Positions 1 to 8,440 are shown, counted from the first letter of the stretch. The stretch is DNA of 36,223 nt from Candidatus Woesearchaeota archaeon (GCA_016180105.1 JACPBZ010000004.1:1-36223); one strand, 5' to 3'. The notes: generated by a model from the sequence alone, not told the origin. Numbers and translations are program-made.

Positions 1-3000
1 TCCACATAACTATGTTTTTCCTCTATAGGCATCGCTTTAAAGAAATCATCTGTTATCTTATCCTCGAAGAAAGAGGGTGTTTTCCTTAGTTTCGCATGAG
101 TTGCTTCATGGTAAATTGTATACTTTTTAACATCGTTAAAATTATGAGATAAAGCCAATCTGTTAAGGTGAAGATTCCTTCGACCATCAGCAAGATAACC
201 AAAGCCGGTATCACCTCTCCCGATCGTAATTACATCAACACTCCCAGGTTCAAGCGCAAGGCCTTTTTCGGCCTTCCGGAGCGTTGCGCTTATCTCGTCT
301 GCCTTCCCAGCAAATTTTTGTCCAGTATCAACGATTAAATCAGGATTTTTCTTTATATCGGCCTCATCAGCGTAAAATAGGAGTCTGCCAAATGTTCTTT
401 TGTTGACATTTTCCACTTCCACTTTCTTTCCCATGCCTATCCAGAAGTCAATCCCATCCTTTTTGTACAAGTGTATGGGAAAATCCTTCAGAAATGGATC
501 TTTTAACTGTTCAACTTCACCCGCAAACAGATGAGTGGCACTTCTGGGGTTCTTTTTCACTGCTTCGTCTATGTCGTCTATGTTCAGTTTTATGCCATTA
601 ATAAATTCATCAAACTTTTTGTATGTATGGGCAAGATCTCCATACTCATTCAAGGCTGGCCCATGTCTGCCAGCTAATGTGCCAAATTTCGGGTTGCCGG
701 TCGTATGTGATAGTTCAGAAACCTCTTCCATGGCATTTGCCGGTGTTTTGGCATAACTGGTGCCAAGAGGAAGGAGTACGGCTGCCCCATCAAACACACA
801 CCAACCCATTTTGCTCAAACTGAATGATTGAAAGTCAAAAATACTATCCCCGGCCTGATATGCATCTACGGGGGTATCGAGATAGGGAATAAATCCTGCC
901 ACAGTGACGCCGATATCAATCAGATTCAGCCCATCGCCGTCTGCAAATTCTCTCCACTGTTTTTTTTGCACTATGTGAGCAAAAACAGTTGTCGCCAGGT
1001 CAGAATATTCCTGATTAGTATTAATCACGACAGCGTGCTTATTGCCGTCCCACACGTTTCTTTGAATCGTTATTTGAGGGAAAGTTGTCTCTGCGACCCA
1101 CGGAAGGCATGCGATGGCGTTGTTTGTTGTTGCGTTTCCTATGAGGATTAGGTTACGTTTGTCCAATTTTGCAAAAGAATTGCAAGTTACATCTGAAGAG
1201 GCATATACCGTTATCTTGTCTTGGGCTTTTAGTTCAGGATTGCCAACTACGCAGCCACAGCAGTTTTTCATATAATCTGGAAGGTAAGTTCCCTCTTCAA
1301 TTATGCCCAAGCAGGGCTTAGTAAAAGGCAAGGTCTTTTCCCCATATATTTCTACCAATGCTTGCTTTATCCCATAAACATCATCTTCACTAAGATAGTC
1401 TGGGGTGACTATGTAAACGCCGCCTGTCGAAAAAACCTGGTCCAAGTCATTAAAATCCGGACTGCTGGTGGATATGAATGGGTTATCCGTGTAAATAGAC
1501 TCAATTTCCTTGCTTTTCCATAGCCAGCCAATAACCGGGATTTTCAATCCAGTCCATTGGCTTGTGTCCCTTCTGTAGTAAGGCAGCACAAAATCATCAC
1601 CAAGAAGTATCGTGTGATGGCATTTGTTGCATTTTCTCTGTATGAAAGAAGAAAGGGATAGGCTATACGAATTATCTGTGTATTTTGGATTTGCTATACT
1701 CTCGTCATAGTCTTCAAAGTTCTTCCAGGGCCTTGGGCCGAGGTTTTCCTCGCTGAGGTCGTAGACTACGCCTTGGTTGTCGTTTGCCAGGCTGTGTGCC
1801 TTTGCCAGGACGTCTTTCACTGTTGTGCCTGTGAAGAGGTAGGATTGCTTTTCGGTGTCTTCCGGGATGTAGAACTTGAGCTTGTTCCAGCCTTTCTCGA
1901 CTGAGGCCTTGCCGTTGAGCACAGAGCCTTCCACTGGGATAAGCTCGTCCGGGTAGGTGAAGCTTATCTTTTGCTTTCCCCAGGAGTAAACTTTGAAGGC
2001 TATGAAGTCTCCCGGCTGCTTGTGGATTGTGTTCCAGTCGCTGTTTTCGAGCTGTATGGTGTAAGGCTGCTCTGATGTGCAGCTTCCTTCCTCGCAGCCT
2101 TCCTTGCAGGTTTCCTTCTTTGTTGGTGTTGAGGTGTATTCGCAGGAGGATGTTGTCTGTCCTGGTTTTATGCACTTTGGCGTGAGGTAGCTTTGGTATA
2201 TGTCGTTTCCTGAGCAGGTTGGGGTGCCTGTCCAGCCTGCGCTCTTGCAGTCTTTTTCTGATTTGCAGGCTATGCTTTCCTTGCAGGCTCCGTTTGAGCA
2301 GCCTATGCCGCATATCTTGATGATTTTGTCGCTGTCTTCATCCTTGCAGCTTGACTGTGGGGTGCCTGGGTTCTGGCACGTGTATGACCTGTACGTGCGA
2401 TGGACGTTCTCGTCCGCATCGCAGTGGTTGTTATCCACGAAGCCGTCCGTGCCGCAGCCTGCATTTGAGTTGCATATTATGTTTTCACAGTCGTCTGGGC
2501 AGAAGTCGTGGTCTTCCTCTTGTTCACAATGCCCGTTGCCGCAGTACCACGGGTTTGCGCTGCAAAAGTTCTGGACGCAGTATGGGTTCTGGCATTCTGC
2601 AGCTCCATCGCAGTGGCTGCCTGCTGGGTTGTTGAGGCAGGCGTCCACCACTCCGGGATTGTCAGTGCACGGAGTTCCAACAAGGAAGTCTTCTTCCTCG
2701 CAGTCACCACCACCGCTGAGACACGCCTTGAACGTGTGGCTTCCCTCGCTGAACGTGTCCTTTATGCTGCCAGTGTCGCTCCTGCTGCCTTTTGGCGCTA
2801 TGGGCGGCACCATTATGACTGAGGAATATTCTTTTGTGTCGACATAACGTGAGTATCCTGAGTCGTAGTCCTTGCAAAGGTCATTGTAAACTTTTAGTTC
2901 ATAGTCAACTGAGCTTGATGTGCCCTGGACCCAGAGTATTGAGACTGATGGGTCTTCGGGAGTGCAGTCGGATGGTGGGATTCCTTCCCAGTTAAAGCGT

Positions 3001-4790
3001 CCTGGGCTTCCTTTCCAGGAGTATTGCGGTGAGCCGCCATTGCCGCTGCACCACACCCACGCCTGGAATTCTCCCGGGCCTTCGTGCTCGCTTAGGACTG
3101 TGAAGGTAAGCGTTATTTTCCAGGGTCCGCTGCCGGCTGGCATGGAATCTCTTAGTTTTCCGCGTTCAGGAGGGCCTGAATGTTCTTCGGTGGCGTGGAG
3201 GTAGGCTATCAGGTCGCAGTAATCGTATATTTGGTTCTTGCCGCCAAGCTGCGAGTAGCCCAGGGTTTCTTCCATCTCGATTGTTACTTCCTCGCCTATG
3301 GTGTATGATGGTTCGTCACCGTCGATGATTTCAAGGAGTATTCCGACTATGCCTTTTCTGTCAGCAAGGGTTATTTTTATGTTGCTTTCCGTTGGCTCCA
3401 GCGCCGTGATTTCCGGAGGCAGCGGTTCAGGTGCTATGAGGTCGAGGTTAATGACTCCTAGGTCCCTGACTCCAGTGGGCTCTTCCTGCTGTGCCTCGCC
3501 GTATATTTCTCCGGCTTCCTTTATTTTCAGTGCTGCTGTGGTGAGGTTTACCACGCCGCTTCCGAATTTTGTGTCCTTTCCTTCCTCGCCCAGGTCTGTG
3601 CTTGTTGCCGCCAGGACTGCTTTTAGCTGTGCCGGTTTGATGTTTGGGACTGCCTGGCTGACTACGGCTGCAGCGCCTGCCGCAATGGCTGTTGATATGC
3701 TTGTGCCAGAATACTCCTTGCCGTCTATAATCACTCCAACGCCTGGTGCGGTGATGTCAGGCTTTGTTATTCCTCTCGTGCGCTCGCCAGACGAGAATGC
3801 GGCGTGGTTGCCCTGCCTGTCAACTGCGCCAACCGTAATGGCGTATGGGCTGTTTCCAGGTGTTGTCACACCCACATAGCCGCCGCAGGATGTACTTGTT
3901 CCCTCCTTTCCGCAGTTGCCTGCCGCTGCAACAACGGCAATGCCTTGCTCGCTTGCTTCCTTGACTGCGCGATTCAGTGGGGAGTCTATGTCAGAGTATG
4001 GGCCGCCAAGGCTGAGCACTATTACGTCTGCCTTGTTGTCAGCTGCCCAGTTTATCCCGGATATTATGCTGCTTTCGAGCCCTCTTCCAGTATTATCGAG
4101 GACTTTTGCGTTGAGTAGTTCTGCTTTTGGTGCTATTGCCATTATTGCCGCTGCCACTATTGTGCCGTGGCCGTTGTCATCTGAGGCGTCGTTTCCAGTG
4201 AAGCTTTTTGCGAGATGAACGTCGCTGCCATTGACTCCGGTGTCGAGAATGGCTACTCTCACGCCTTCGCCGGTGTGGCTGTTTTCCCAGGCAGTTGCTG
4301 CTCCGATTGAGGCAGTGCTCTCTGCCAGTAATGCATAGAATATCCTGTCGGGATGCACGCTTTCAATGTCTTTTTCAGAAGCCAGGCTGGCAAGCTGTTC
4401 TTGTGTTATCGGCACTGTCACGGTGTTGCCAATGGCGTTTTCCGTGGCCGTTATCTCTCTCTGGTGCAGCTTCCTTGACAGCTCGTACCTTTTCTTTTTC
4501 GCGTTTTCCTTGTTGCCTTCTCTTTTTAGCTGGACTATTGCGTTTGTGCTTTCCTTTTCGTCAAGCTCTGAAATGAGGGACTGGCTGATTTTTGGCCTTG
4601 TTGTCTCAGGCACCGGATAGTCTTCCCTGGTTTGGAGGGACAAATCCTGGGCGTATGGCAGCTGAGTTTGTTGTGGTGGCGCATTGAGTTCAGGCGTCAT
4701 AAAACTCGTCAGGCTCAACAGCAGAAGCAAGGAGGCTGTTAATAGAAGCAGGACTACGCTGATTATTGCGACTCTGCGTAAAACCCCCAT
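1..4790 (-). CDS. Giant secreted subtilase with C-terminal toxin-like/HExxH region, C-terminus outside window
   Basis: The minus frame is open from ATG at 4790 to base 1 (over 1596 codons, no stop), so the C-terminus is missing. Residues 8-30 form a hydrophobic signal or anchor. An inhibitor-like propeptide (about 75-150) precedes an S8 subtilisin domain with the triad D183 (ILDTG), H208 (NGHGT) and S364 (SGTSIS), plus N292 (AAAGN). The usual Pro after GTSxS is replaced by Ala. Next come beta-sandwich-like segments, then a Cys-rich stretch (about 680-900) with many CxxxxC/CxxxC pairs. From about residue 1035 (base 1690 leftward) the DNA becomes visibly AT-richer. A hydrophobic segment with FIPYLDTPVDAY and LLPLG (about 1300-1345) resembles pre-toxin linkers of polymorphic toxins. 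Residues 1561-1565 are HEATH, a zinc-metallopeptidase HExxH motif. The protease is well supported. The toxin reading is inference; a cell-surface adhesin or protease is the alternative. Confidence 0.88.
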   Translation of the reverse strand, partial: MGVLRRVAIISVVLLLLTASLLLLLSLTSFMTPELNAPPQQTQLPYAQDLSLQTREDYPVPETTRPKISQSLISELDEKESTNAIVQLKREGNKENAKKKRYELSRKLHQREITATENAIGNTVTVPITQEQLASLASEKDIESVHPDRIFYALLAESTASIGAATAWENSHTGEGVRVAILDTGVNGSDVHLAKSFTGNDASDDNGHGTIVAAAIMAIAPKAELLNAKVLDNTGRGLESSIISGINWAADNKADVIVLSLGGPYSDIDSPLNRAVKEASEQGIAVVAAAGNCGKEGTSTSCGGYVGVTTPGNSPYAITVGAVDRQGNHAAFSSGERTRGITKPDITAPGVGVIIDGKEYSGTSISTAIAAGAAAVVSQAVPNIKPAQLKAVLAATSTDLGEEGKDTKFGSGVVNLTTAALKIKEAGEIYGEAQQEEPTGVRDLGVINLDLIAPEPLPPEITALEPTESNIKITLADRKGIVGILLEIIDGDEPSYTIGEEVTIEMEETLGYSQLGGKNQIYDYCDLIAYLHATEEHSGPPERGKLRDSMPAGSGPWKITLTFTVLSEHEGPGEFQAWVWCSGNGGSPQYSWKGSPGRFNWEGIPPSDCTPEDPSVSILWVQGTSSSVDYELKVYNDLCKDYDSGYSRYVDTKEYSSVIMVPPIAPKGSRSDTGSIKDTFSEGSHTFKACLSGGGDCEEEDFLVGTPCTDNPGVVDACLNNPAGSHCDGAAECQNPYCVQNFCSANPWYCGNGHCEQEEDHDFCPDDCENIICNSNAGCGTDGFVDNNHCDADENVHRTYRSYTCQNPGTPQSSCKDEDSDKIIKICGIGCSNGACKESIACKSEKDCKSAGWTGTPTCSGNDIYQSYLTPKCIKPGQTTSSCEYTSTPTKKETCKEGCEEGSCTSEQPYTIQLENSDWNTIHKQPGDFIAFKVYSWGKQKISFTYPDELIPVEGSVLNGKASVEKGWNKLKFYIPEDTEKQSYLFTGTTVKDVLAKAHSLANDNQGVVYDLSEENLGPRPWKNFEDYDESIANPKYTDNSYSLSLSSFIQRKCNKCHHTILLGDDFVLPYYRRDTSQWTGLKIPVIGWLWKSKEIESIYTDNPFISTSSPDFNDLDQVFSTGGVYIVTPDYLSEDDVYGIKQALVEIYGEKTLPFTKPCLGIIEEGTYLPDYMKNCCGCVVGNPELKAQDKITVYASSDVTCNSFAKLDKRNLILIGNATTNNAIACLPWVAETTFPQITIQRNVWDGNKHAVVINTNQEYSDLATTVFAHIVQKKQWREFADGDGLNLIDIGVTVAGFIPYLDTPVDAYQAGDSIFDFQSFSLSKMGWCVFDGAAVLLPLGTSYAKTPANAMEEVSELSHTTGNPKFGTLAGRHGPALNEYGDLAHTYKKFDEFINGIKLNIDDIDEAVKKNPRSATHLFAGEVEQLKDPFLKDFPIHLYKKDGIDFWIGMGKKVEVENVNKRTFGRLLFYADEADIKKNPDLIVDTGQKFAGKADEISATLRKAEKGLALEPGSVDVITIGRGDTGFGYLADGRRNLHLNRLALSHNFNDVKKYTIYHEATHAKLRKTPSFFEDKITDDFFKAMPIEEKHSYV

Positions 4791-4828
4791 CCAAAATTCA
4801 CGCTCTTTTTCACTGTATGACGGTAGTC

Positions 4829-4840
4829 TTATTTAAACTC
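4829..4840 (-). promoter_or_regulatory. Probable TATA box for the giant subtilase gene
   Basis: On the minus strand this reads GTTTAAATAAG, about 45 bases before the ATG, so transcription would start about 15-20 bases upstream of the gene. A second candidate, CTTATATAAAAC, lies at 4851-4862. Confidence 0.45.
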
Positions 4841-4927
4841 ATCGTATAGCGTTTTATATAAGACACGGATTCAAATGCATTTCTGCAAAAATGCCGGAAA
4901 GGTTGCGAGGTTTCCGAATAAGTTTCG

Positions 4928-4963
4928 GAAAAAAGAAGATAAGAAAAGGGAAAAAGAAAATTA
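4928..4963 (-). terminator. T-rich terminator after the surface-protein gene
   Basis: Just past the stop of the 4975-6750 gene the minus strand reads as repeated pyrimidine/T runs (CTTTTTCCC, CTTTTCTTATC, CTTTTTTCC). This is the typical form of archaeal intrinsic termination. No strong hairpin is needed or seen. Confidence 0.5.
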
Positions 4964-4974
4964 AGGCCGCTTGA

Positions 4975-6750
4975 TTACGGCTTTCTGAGCAGCTTCACGA
5001 GCAGCGCAATGCCGCCGCCCACGACTACAATGTATCCGAGCACGAGCAATGCTACGTACTGTGGAGTGTCAATGAAGCGCTTCTGCACTACTGGCTGCTG
5101 TGGAGGCGTCACGTTTGCCGGAGGCTGCTGTGGAGGTGGAACAATGACCACTGGGCCGTTCTCGTCCTTTGGGGGCACGACTGGCGGCTCAACAACAGGC
5201 GGCTCTGGTCCGCACCTTTCAACCTTGAGCAGCGCAACGTCTGTGTTGCTTTTGACGCCGCTATCATAATATGTGTCAACAATGAAGCTGTAAGTTGCCG
5301 GTCTGCGTGCGCTTTCAGGCACGGGTATTGTGAAGGAAACCGTGTCCTCATCATTCCTATCAAGCTCAATCGTGTCTGACACGGCGCCGAAGCCTAGTTC
5401 AGGGCTTGCAGCCATGACAATCACTGACCTCTCATTGTTTTTGCCTGAGTTCCTTATGCTGGCTGTCAGTCGTGCTTCCTTCTCGCAGCTTACAATTTGC
5501 GGAATTAACAGCAAGCTTTTGATTTCGATCTCGTGGGATTTTCTCTTGATTTCAAACCGTATTACGACCCTTTCGCCGTGCTTGGCTCCAAACTCGTCCT
5601 TGCCTTCAGCGGTTATCTCAACATCGTACGTGTTGTCGCTGGCATCCTCATCGATGGTTATGGTGAACTTTATGGTTTCCTTGTCCTGCGGCGAGATGTC
5701 TCCAATATCCTCCTCTTCGTCTATGTCAAGCAGGTCACTTCTCATCTTGACTAGAACATCATGTATGTCGACATTTTCCCGCTCAAGAAAAGTGTTTTTT
5801 ACGGCTATTTCCACGTCCATTGTCTGGCCAGCCCTTATGTCCTTGACAAGCTCGTCATTGCTTGCCGACTTGATTTTGCCACCGTAGACGAACTTAACGT
5901 CGCTAACTATGTCCAGCTCGTTGACAGTCTGGAGTGTCAGGGCAGTTGACGCTTTTATGGTTGTGCTGCTTGCTGTCGACACGCCGCTGAACTCAAGCGT
6001 TCCTACGCTGACAGGCTCTGGCTTGAGAAGTTTTGAGGTAACTGCGTCAAGTTTCTCAGGCACCCTGATAACTACTGGAATTGCCATGCTTTCACCTGGT
6101 GCGAGTGTCGTCTTCGGCAGGGTGTAATTTACCTTAAGGTCGTTTTCGCTGAATCCGGCCTGTGGCACCAGTTTTGCGGTTATGGATGATATGGTTTCAG
6201 GCGCTGGACCGTCATTTGAGAGTGTTATGGTGCCGGTGGCATTCTGTCCTCTTGAGGTCTCTGTATCGTGGAGTGGGTTGGTTTTTGGGTATCCCTCGTT
6301 TCCAAGGGCAAGAATTACGGTTGCGCCAAACTTCGGAGGGACATCGTTAACCGTAACCTTCAGGAGCGTTGAATTCGTGCTGTCACCATCAGATATGCTT
6401 AAGTTGAAGTAGTATGCTGCTGTTCCCTGGGTAAAGCTTGGCGTCCAGTTGAACTCTCCAGATGTTGCTGAAAGTGTTGAAATGTTAGCAGTTGTTGGGC
6501 CAACAGCCACGCTTGTGGTGCTATAGGCTGCCGTGCACAAGCCTGTTGAGGCTGCAGGGCATACGCTGAATGAAGTTGCTGCGCCTGAATCGGCAGCAGA
6601 AGCTACCAGGGCAAGCTTCAAGGCTGAGCCTTCGCTGATTGTCTGCTCTGAAATCGGATTCACTGCCGGCGCATTGGGCCCGGCAAAAACAAAGGTTGCT
6701 GATAAAACAAGAACCACAGCGAATAAAACAGCCTTGAAAACATTTTTCAT
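4975..6750 (-). CDS. Membrane-anchored surface protein with cadherin-like and Ig-like domains
   Basis: 591 aa from ATG 6750. That start puts MKNVFKAVLFAVVLVLSA at the N-terminus as a clean signal peptide; the ATG at 6774 only adds 8 residues. Residues about 25-135 resemble a putative-Ig/cadherin-like domain (ISEQTISEGSAL, then FNWTPSFTQG and FNLSISDGD). Several beta-sandwich segments of the NEW/CARDB type follow, with phrases such as TLAPGESMAIPVVI and ASIRNSGKNNE. A Pro-rich, acidic linker (about 505-555) leads to a single C-terminal transmembrane helix (YVALLVLGYIVVVGGG) and a basic KLLRKP tail. This is the topology of an archaeal S-layer-associated or stalk protein: outside, anchored at the C-terminus. 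Several N-x-S/T sequons are present. The exact role is unknown. It is monocistronic, with its own promoter and T-rich terminator. Confidence 0.85.
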   Translation of the reverse strand: MKNVFKAVLFAVVLVLSATFVFAGPNAPAVNPISEQTISEGSALKLALVASAADSGAATSFSVCPAASTGLCTAAYSTTSVAVGPTTANISTLSATSGEFNWTPSFTQGTAAYYFNLSISDGDSTNSTLLKVTVNDVPPKFGATVILALGNEGYPKTNPLHDTETSRGQNATGTITLSNDGPAPETISSITAKLVPQAGFSENDLKVNYTLPKTTLAPGESMAIPVVIRVPEKLDAVTSKLLKPEPVSVGTLEFSGVSTASSTTIKASTALTLQTVNELDIVSDVKFVYGGKIKSASNDELVKDIRAGQTMDVEIAVKNTFLERENVDIHDVLVKMRSDLLDIDEEEDIGDISPQDKETIKFTITIDEDASDNTYDVEITAEGKDEFGAKHGERVVIRFEIKRKSHEIEIKSLLLIPQIVSCEKEARLTASIRNSGKNNERSVIVMAASPELGFGAVSDTIELDRNDEDTVSFTIPVPESARRPATYSFIVDTYYDSGVKSNTDVALLKVERCGPEPPVVEPPVVPPKDENGPVVIVPPPQQPPANVTPPQQPVVQKRFIDTPQYVALLVLGYIVVVGGGIALLVKLLRKP

Positions 6751-6817
6751 AGCGTAGCCAACCCCCAACAACATTTTTAGCTAATTTGAAATATTAATTA
6801 TTTCGGAGTAGTTACAA

Positions 6818-6830
6818 GTTATATATAAAC
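6818..6830 (-). promoter_or_regulatory. TATA box for the surface-protein gene
   Basis: The minus strand reads GTTTATATATAAC. The expected transcription start is near 6795, giving a leader of about 45 nt before ATG 6750. Confidence 0.55.
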
Positions 6831-6878
6831 GTTTTGCTTTTGGAGAATATAGTTGCCCTAAGCTACGGCACTATATAA

Positions 6879-6893
6879 TAGAAAAAAGAAGAA
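6879..6893 (-). terminator. T-rich terminator after the coiled-coil gene
   Basis: Directly after the stop at 6895 the minus strand reads CTTCTTCTTTTTTCTATT, a T-rich archaeal-type termination signal. Confidence 0.45.
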
Positions 6894-6894
6894 G

Positions 6895-7434
6895 CTACTT
6901 TCCGAAGTAGAATATTTTCTCTATTGCGACGTCTTCAGGCTGGAACTCTGCCTTGCCTGTCTTAACGTTAATCATTTTTTGCTGCTGTGGTTGCGGGGCT
7001 GGCGCCTGGACAGCCTCTCTCGCAAAGGATTGCACGGGTGCTTGAACTTCCTCCTTGGCGGCAGCGAAAGCTGCGTGAGCTTGCACAGGCTGCTGCACGG
7101 AAAGCCTGTTGACTTGCCTGTTCACGTCTCCCAAGCCTTCGTTAAACTTTCTAACCTCATCCTTCAGGCTCAGGATTTCCCGGGCCATTGCGTCGAATCT
7201 TACTCCCAAGGACCTCACGTCCATATTCAGGCTCGATATTGCCTCATTCGAGGCGTGATATTCAGACTTGCCTATTGACGTGTTTGAGGTTATGGCAGCA
7301 GTCATTGAGTTCACGCCGTTGCCTCTCAGCATTTCCTCTGCCTTCAACAATGCCTCGTCAGAAGTAGCCGCTATGTTGTGCCGCATCAGCTCCCTTGCCA
7401 ATGCGTTGATTTTCTGTATTTCTTCGACGCCCAT
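6895..7434 (-). CDS. Coiled-coil protein with Ala/Gln/Pro-rich linker, unknown function
   Basis: Not recognised as a named family. The start is placed at ATG 7434 (MGVEEIQKINAL) because GAGGTG lies 6 nt upstream; an in-frame ATG at 7491 lacks a ribosome site. The product is 179 aa. Residues 1-40 are helical and contain a small helical module (EEIQKINALARELMRHNIA, then DEALLKAEEML). Residues about 60-115 form a coiled coil (heptads in ISSLNMDVRSLGVRFDAMAR, EILSLKDEVRKFN). Residues 115-160 are an Ala/Gln/Pro-rich flexible linker. The conserved-looking tail DVAIEKIFYFGK probably binds a partner. No signal peptide or membrane segment is seen, so it should be cytoplasmic. It is preceded by two operator-like repeats. 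Cytoskeletal or scaffold roles are possible, but nothing in the sequence decides this. Confidence 0.75.
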   Translation of the reverse strand: MGVEEIQKINALARELMRHNIAATSDEALLKAEEMLRGNGVNSMTAAITSNTSIGKSEYHASNEAISSLNMDVRSLGVRFDAMAREILSLKDEVRKFNEGLGDVNRQVNRLSVQQPVQAHAAFAAAKEEVQAPVQSFAREAVQAPAPQPQQQKMINVKTGKAEFQPEDVAIEKIFYFGK

Positions 7435-7511
7435 CCTGCCCACCTCAAAAAACCTATTCGAATGAATCGGCAATCGCAATTCGACGTGCATCGCAAATGT
7501 CGACCGACGCC

Positions 7512-7553
7512 AGTATACTAATATCCGGACTACCCGCTTTAGTATACTAATAT
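7512..7553. promoter_or_regulatory. Two direct copies of a 13-bp operator-like motif with palindromic core
   Basis: AGTATACTAATAT occurs exactly at 7512-7524 and 7541-7553, 29 bp apart (nearly three helical turns). Its core AGTATACT is a perfect palindrome. The pair sits in the intergenic region between divergent genes. The right copy abuts the minus-strand TATA box (7549-7560) and the left copy covers the expected start of transcription. A dimeric repressor acting on the coiled-coil gene is the likely reading. Confidence 0.6.
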
Positions 7554-7560
7554 TTAAAGC
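7549..7560 (-). promoter_or_regulatory. Probable TATA box for the coiled-coil gene
   Basis: The minus strand reads GCTTTAAATATT. It overlaps the end of the second operator-like repeat and would give a leader of about 90 nt that includes the left repeat. Confidence 0.4.
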
Positions 7561-7592
7561 TTTTGTTTTCCCATTTTATACCATATATGGAA

Positions 7593-7603
7593 GTTATATA
7601 AGG
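7593..7603 (+). promoter_or_regulatory. TATA box of the 7626 gene
   Basis: GTTATATAAGG is centred 28 bases upstream of ATG 7626, which predicts a leaderless mRNA. A palindromic CCATATATGG (7581-7590) lies just upstream. Confidence 0.6.
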
Positions 7604-7625
7604 AAACACGCCAATTTTATGCAAT

Positions 7626-8051
7626 ATGCCGTTACCTTTAGTGAGTGCTGAGGGCATTGCGAGGGCTGTCAGGGAGTATGATGCCGAGTGCAGGAGCCGT
7701 GGTGACTTTCTTGGGCTTGCCGCTCTGGCAAACGAGTATTTTGGCCTTGCTGAGCAGAATCGGCATTCGGGCGATATGTCCTCTGCGCTTTTGCTGCAAG
7801 TCTACACTTCAGCGATTGATATGGCTGGGGAAGCCAGGGATGCGTACCTTGCCAGGCAAGGCACAGAGCCCGGACTTAACATTCCCGGCTTTACGGAAGG
7901 ATTGGATGATTTGGTGCAAATGGCATCTGCAACAAGAGGCTATCTGACGCCAAGTGGCAGCCAGCATTCGCGCTGGAGCGAAGGGCCAGAGCCTCAGCTT
8001 CAGCCGCAACCGAGGCCGGTTTCAAGACGTGTTGCAGTAATGGACCGGTAG
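7626..8051 (+). CDS. Unknown helical protein
   Basis: 141 aa, not recognised. Residues 1-105 are predicted helical with paired-helix spacing (LAALANEYFGLAEQNRHSGD, SSALLLQVYTSAIDMAGEAR) reminiscent of a TPR-like fold. The tail (about 108-141) is Pro/Gln/Arg-rich and probably disordered. There is no signal peptide, membrane helix or catalytic motif. The start is fixed by the TATA box 28 bases upstream (leaderless). The gene is 37 bases before the Rieske gene, which has its own TATA box, so the two are probably separate units. Confidence 0.7.
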   Translation: MPLPLVSAEGIARAVREYDAECRSRGDFLGLAALANEYFGLAEQNRHSGDMSSALLLQVYTSAIDMAGEARDAYLARQGTEPGLNIPGFTEGLDDLVQMASATRGYLTPSGSQHSRWSEGPEPQLQPQPRPVSRRVAVMDR

Positions 8052-8056
8052 CCAAA

Positions 8057-8069
8057 CTTTTAAATAATG
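8057..8069 (+). promoter_or_regulatory. TATA box of the Rieske gene
   Basis: CTTTTAAATAATG is centred 27 bases upstream of ATG 8089, again predicting a leaderless transcript. Confidence 0.6.
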
Positions 8070-8088
8070 CAGGGATTGCTGAAATTCT

Positions 8089-8400
8089 ATGGGAGAATTT
8101 GTCAAGGTTGCCTCCGTGAAGGACATTGCGCCCGGTAGCTCGAGGATTGTCGAGCTGAAAGGCGAGCCGATTGCGATTTTCAACGTCAAGGGAAGTTTCT
8201 ACGCGATTCACAACACCTGCCTTCATCAGGGTGGCCCATTGGGAGAAGGCTTTGTTGACGACAATGGCCTGACTGTGGAGTGCCCCTGGCACGGCTGGAC
8301 CTACAAGCTCCAGACAGGCCAGACAACATTCGACCCTGGCAAAAAAGTGAAAATTTACAAGGTCAAGGTTCAGGGCAGCGATGTTTTCTTGGAGATTTAG
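8089..8400 (+). CDS. Rieske-type [2Fe-2S] ferredoxin
   Basis: 103 aa, the normal length of a stand-alone Rieske ferredoxin. The two cluster-binding boxes are complete: C44-L-H46 in NTCLHQGGPLGEG and C65-P-W-H68 in VECPWHGWTY. The cluster is therefore held by two Cys and two His. There is no membrane anchor, so this is a soluble electron carrier of the NirD/dioxygenase-ferredoxin type rather than a bc1 subunit. No oxygenase or reductase partner is adjacent. The flavoprotein at 9635-10990 is a possible but unproven partner. Confidence 0.93.
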   Translation: MGEFVKVASVKDIAPGSSRIVELKGEPIAIFNVKGSFYAIHNTCLHQGGPLGEGFVDDNGLTVECPWHGWTYKLQTGQTTFDPGKKVKIYKVKVQGSDVFLEI

Positions 8401-8407
8401 CAGCAAC

Positions 8408-8418
8408 GTTTATATATC
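8408..8418 (+). promoter_or_regulatory. TATA box upstream of tRNA-Leu
   Basis: GTTTATATATC lies 70-80 bases before the tRNA. The expected start near 8440 leaves a leader of about 48 nt, which coincides with a predicted hairpin. Confidence 0.5.
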
Positions 8419-8440
8419 ATCTGCAGGGTTTATTTCTCTC

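Noticed and set aside
535-1151. Plus-strand frames of 66-107 codons
   Set aside because: Antisense shadows of the subtilase C-terminus, without promoter, ribosome site or recognisable sequence.
1714-2313. 199-codon minus frame rich in Arg, Leu and His
   Set aside because: It is a shifted phase of the giant subtilase, whose own frame is continuous through here and encodes sensible Cys-rich sequence.
7581-7590. CCATATATGG palindrome as a second operator
   Set aside because: Single copy in AT-rich promoter DNA; too weak to claim on its own.
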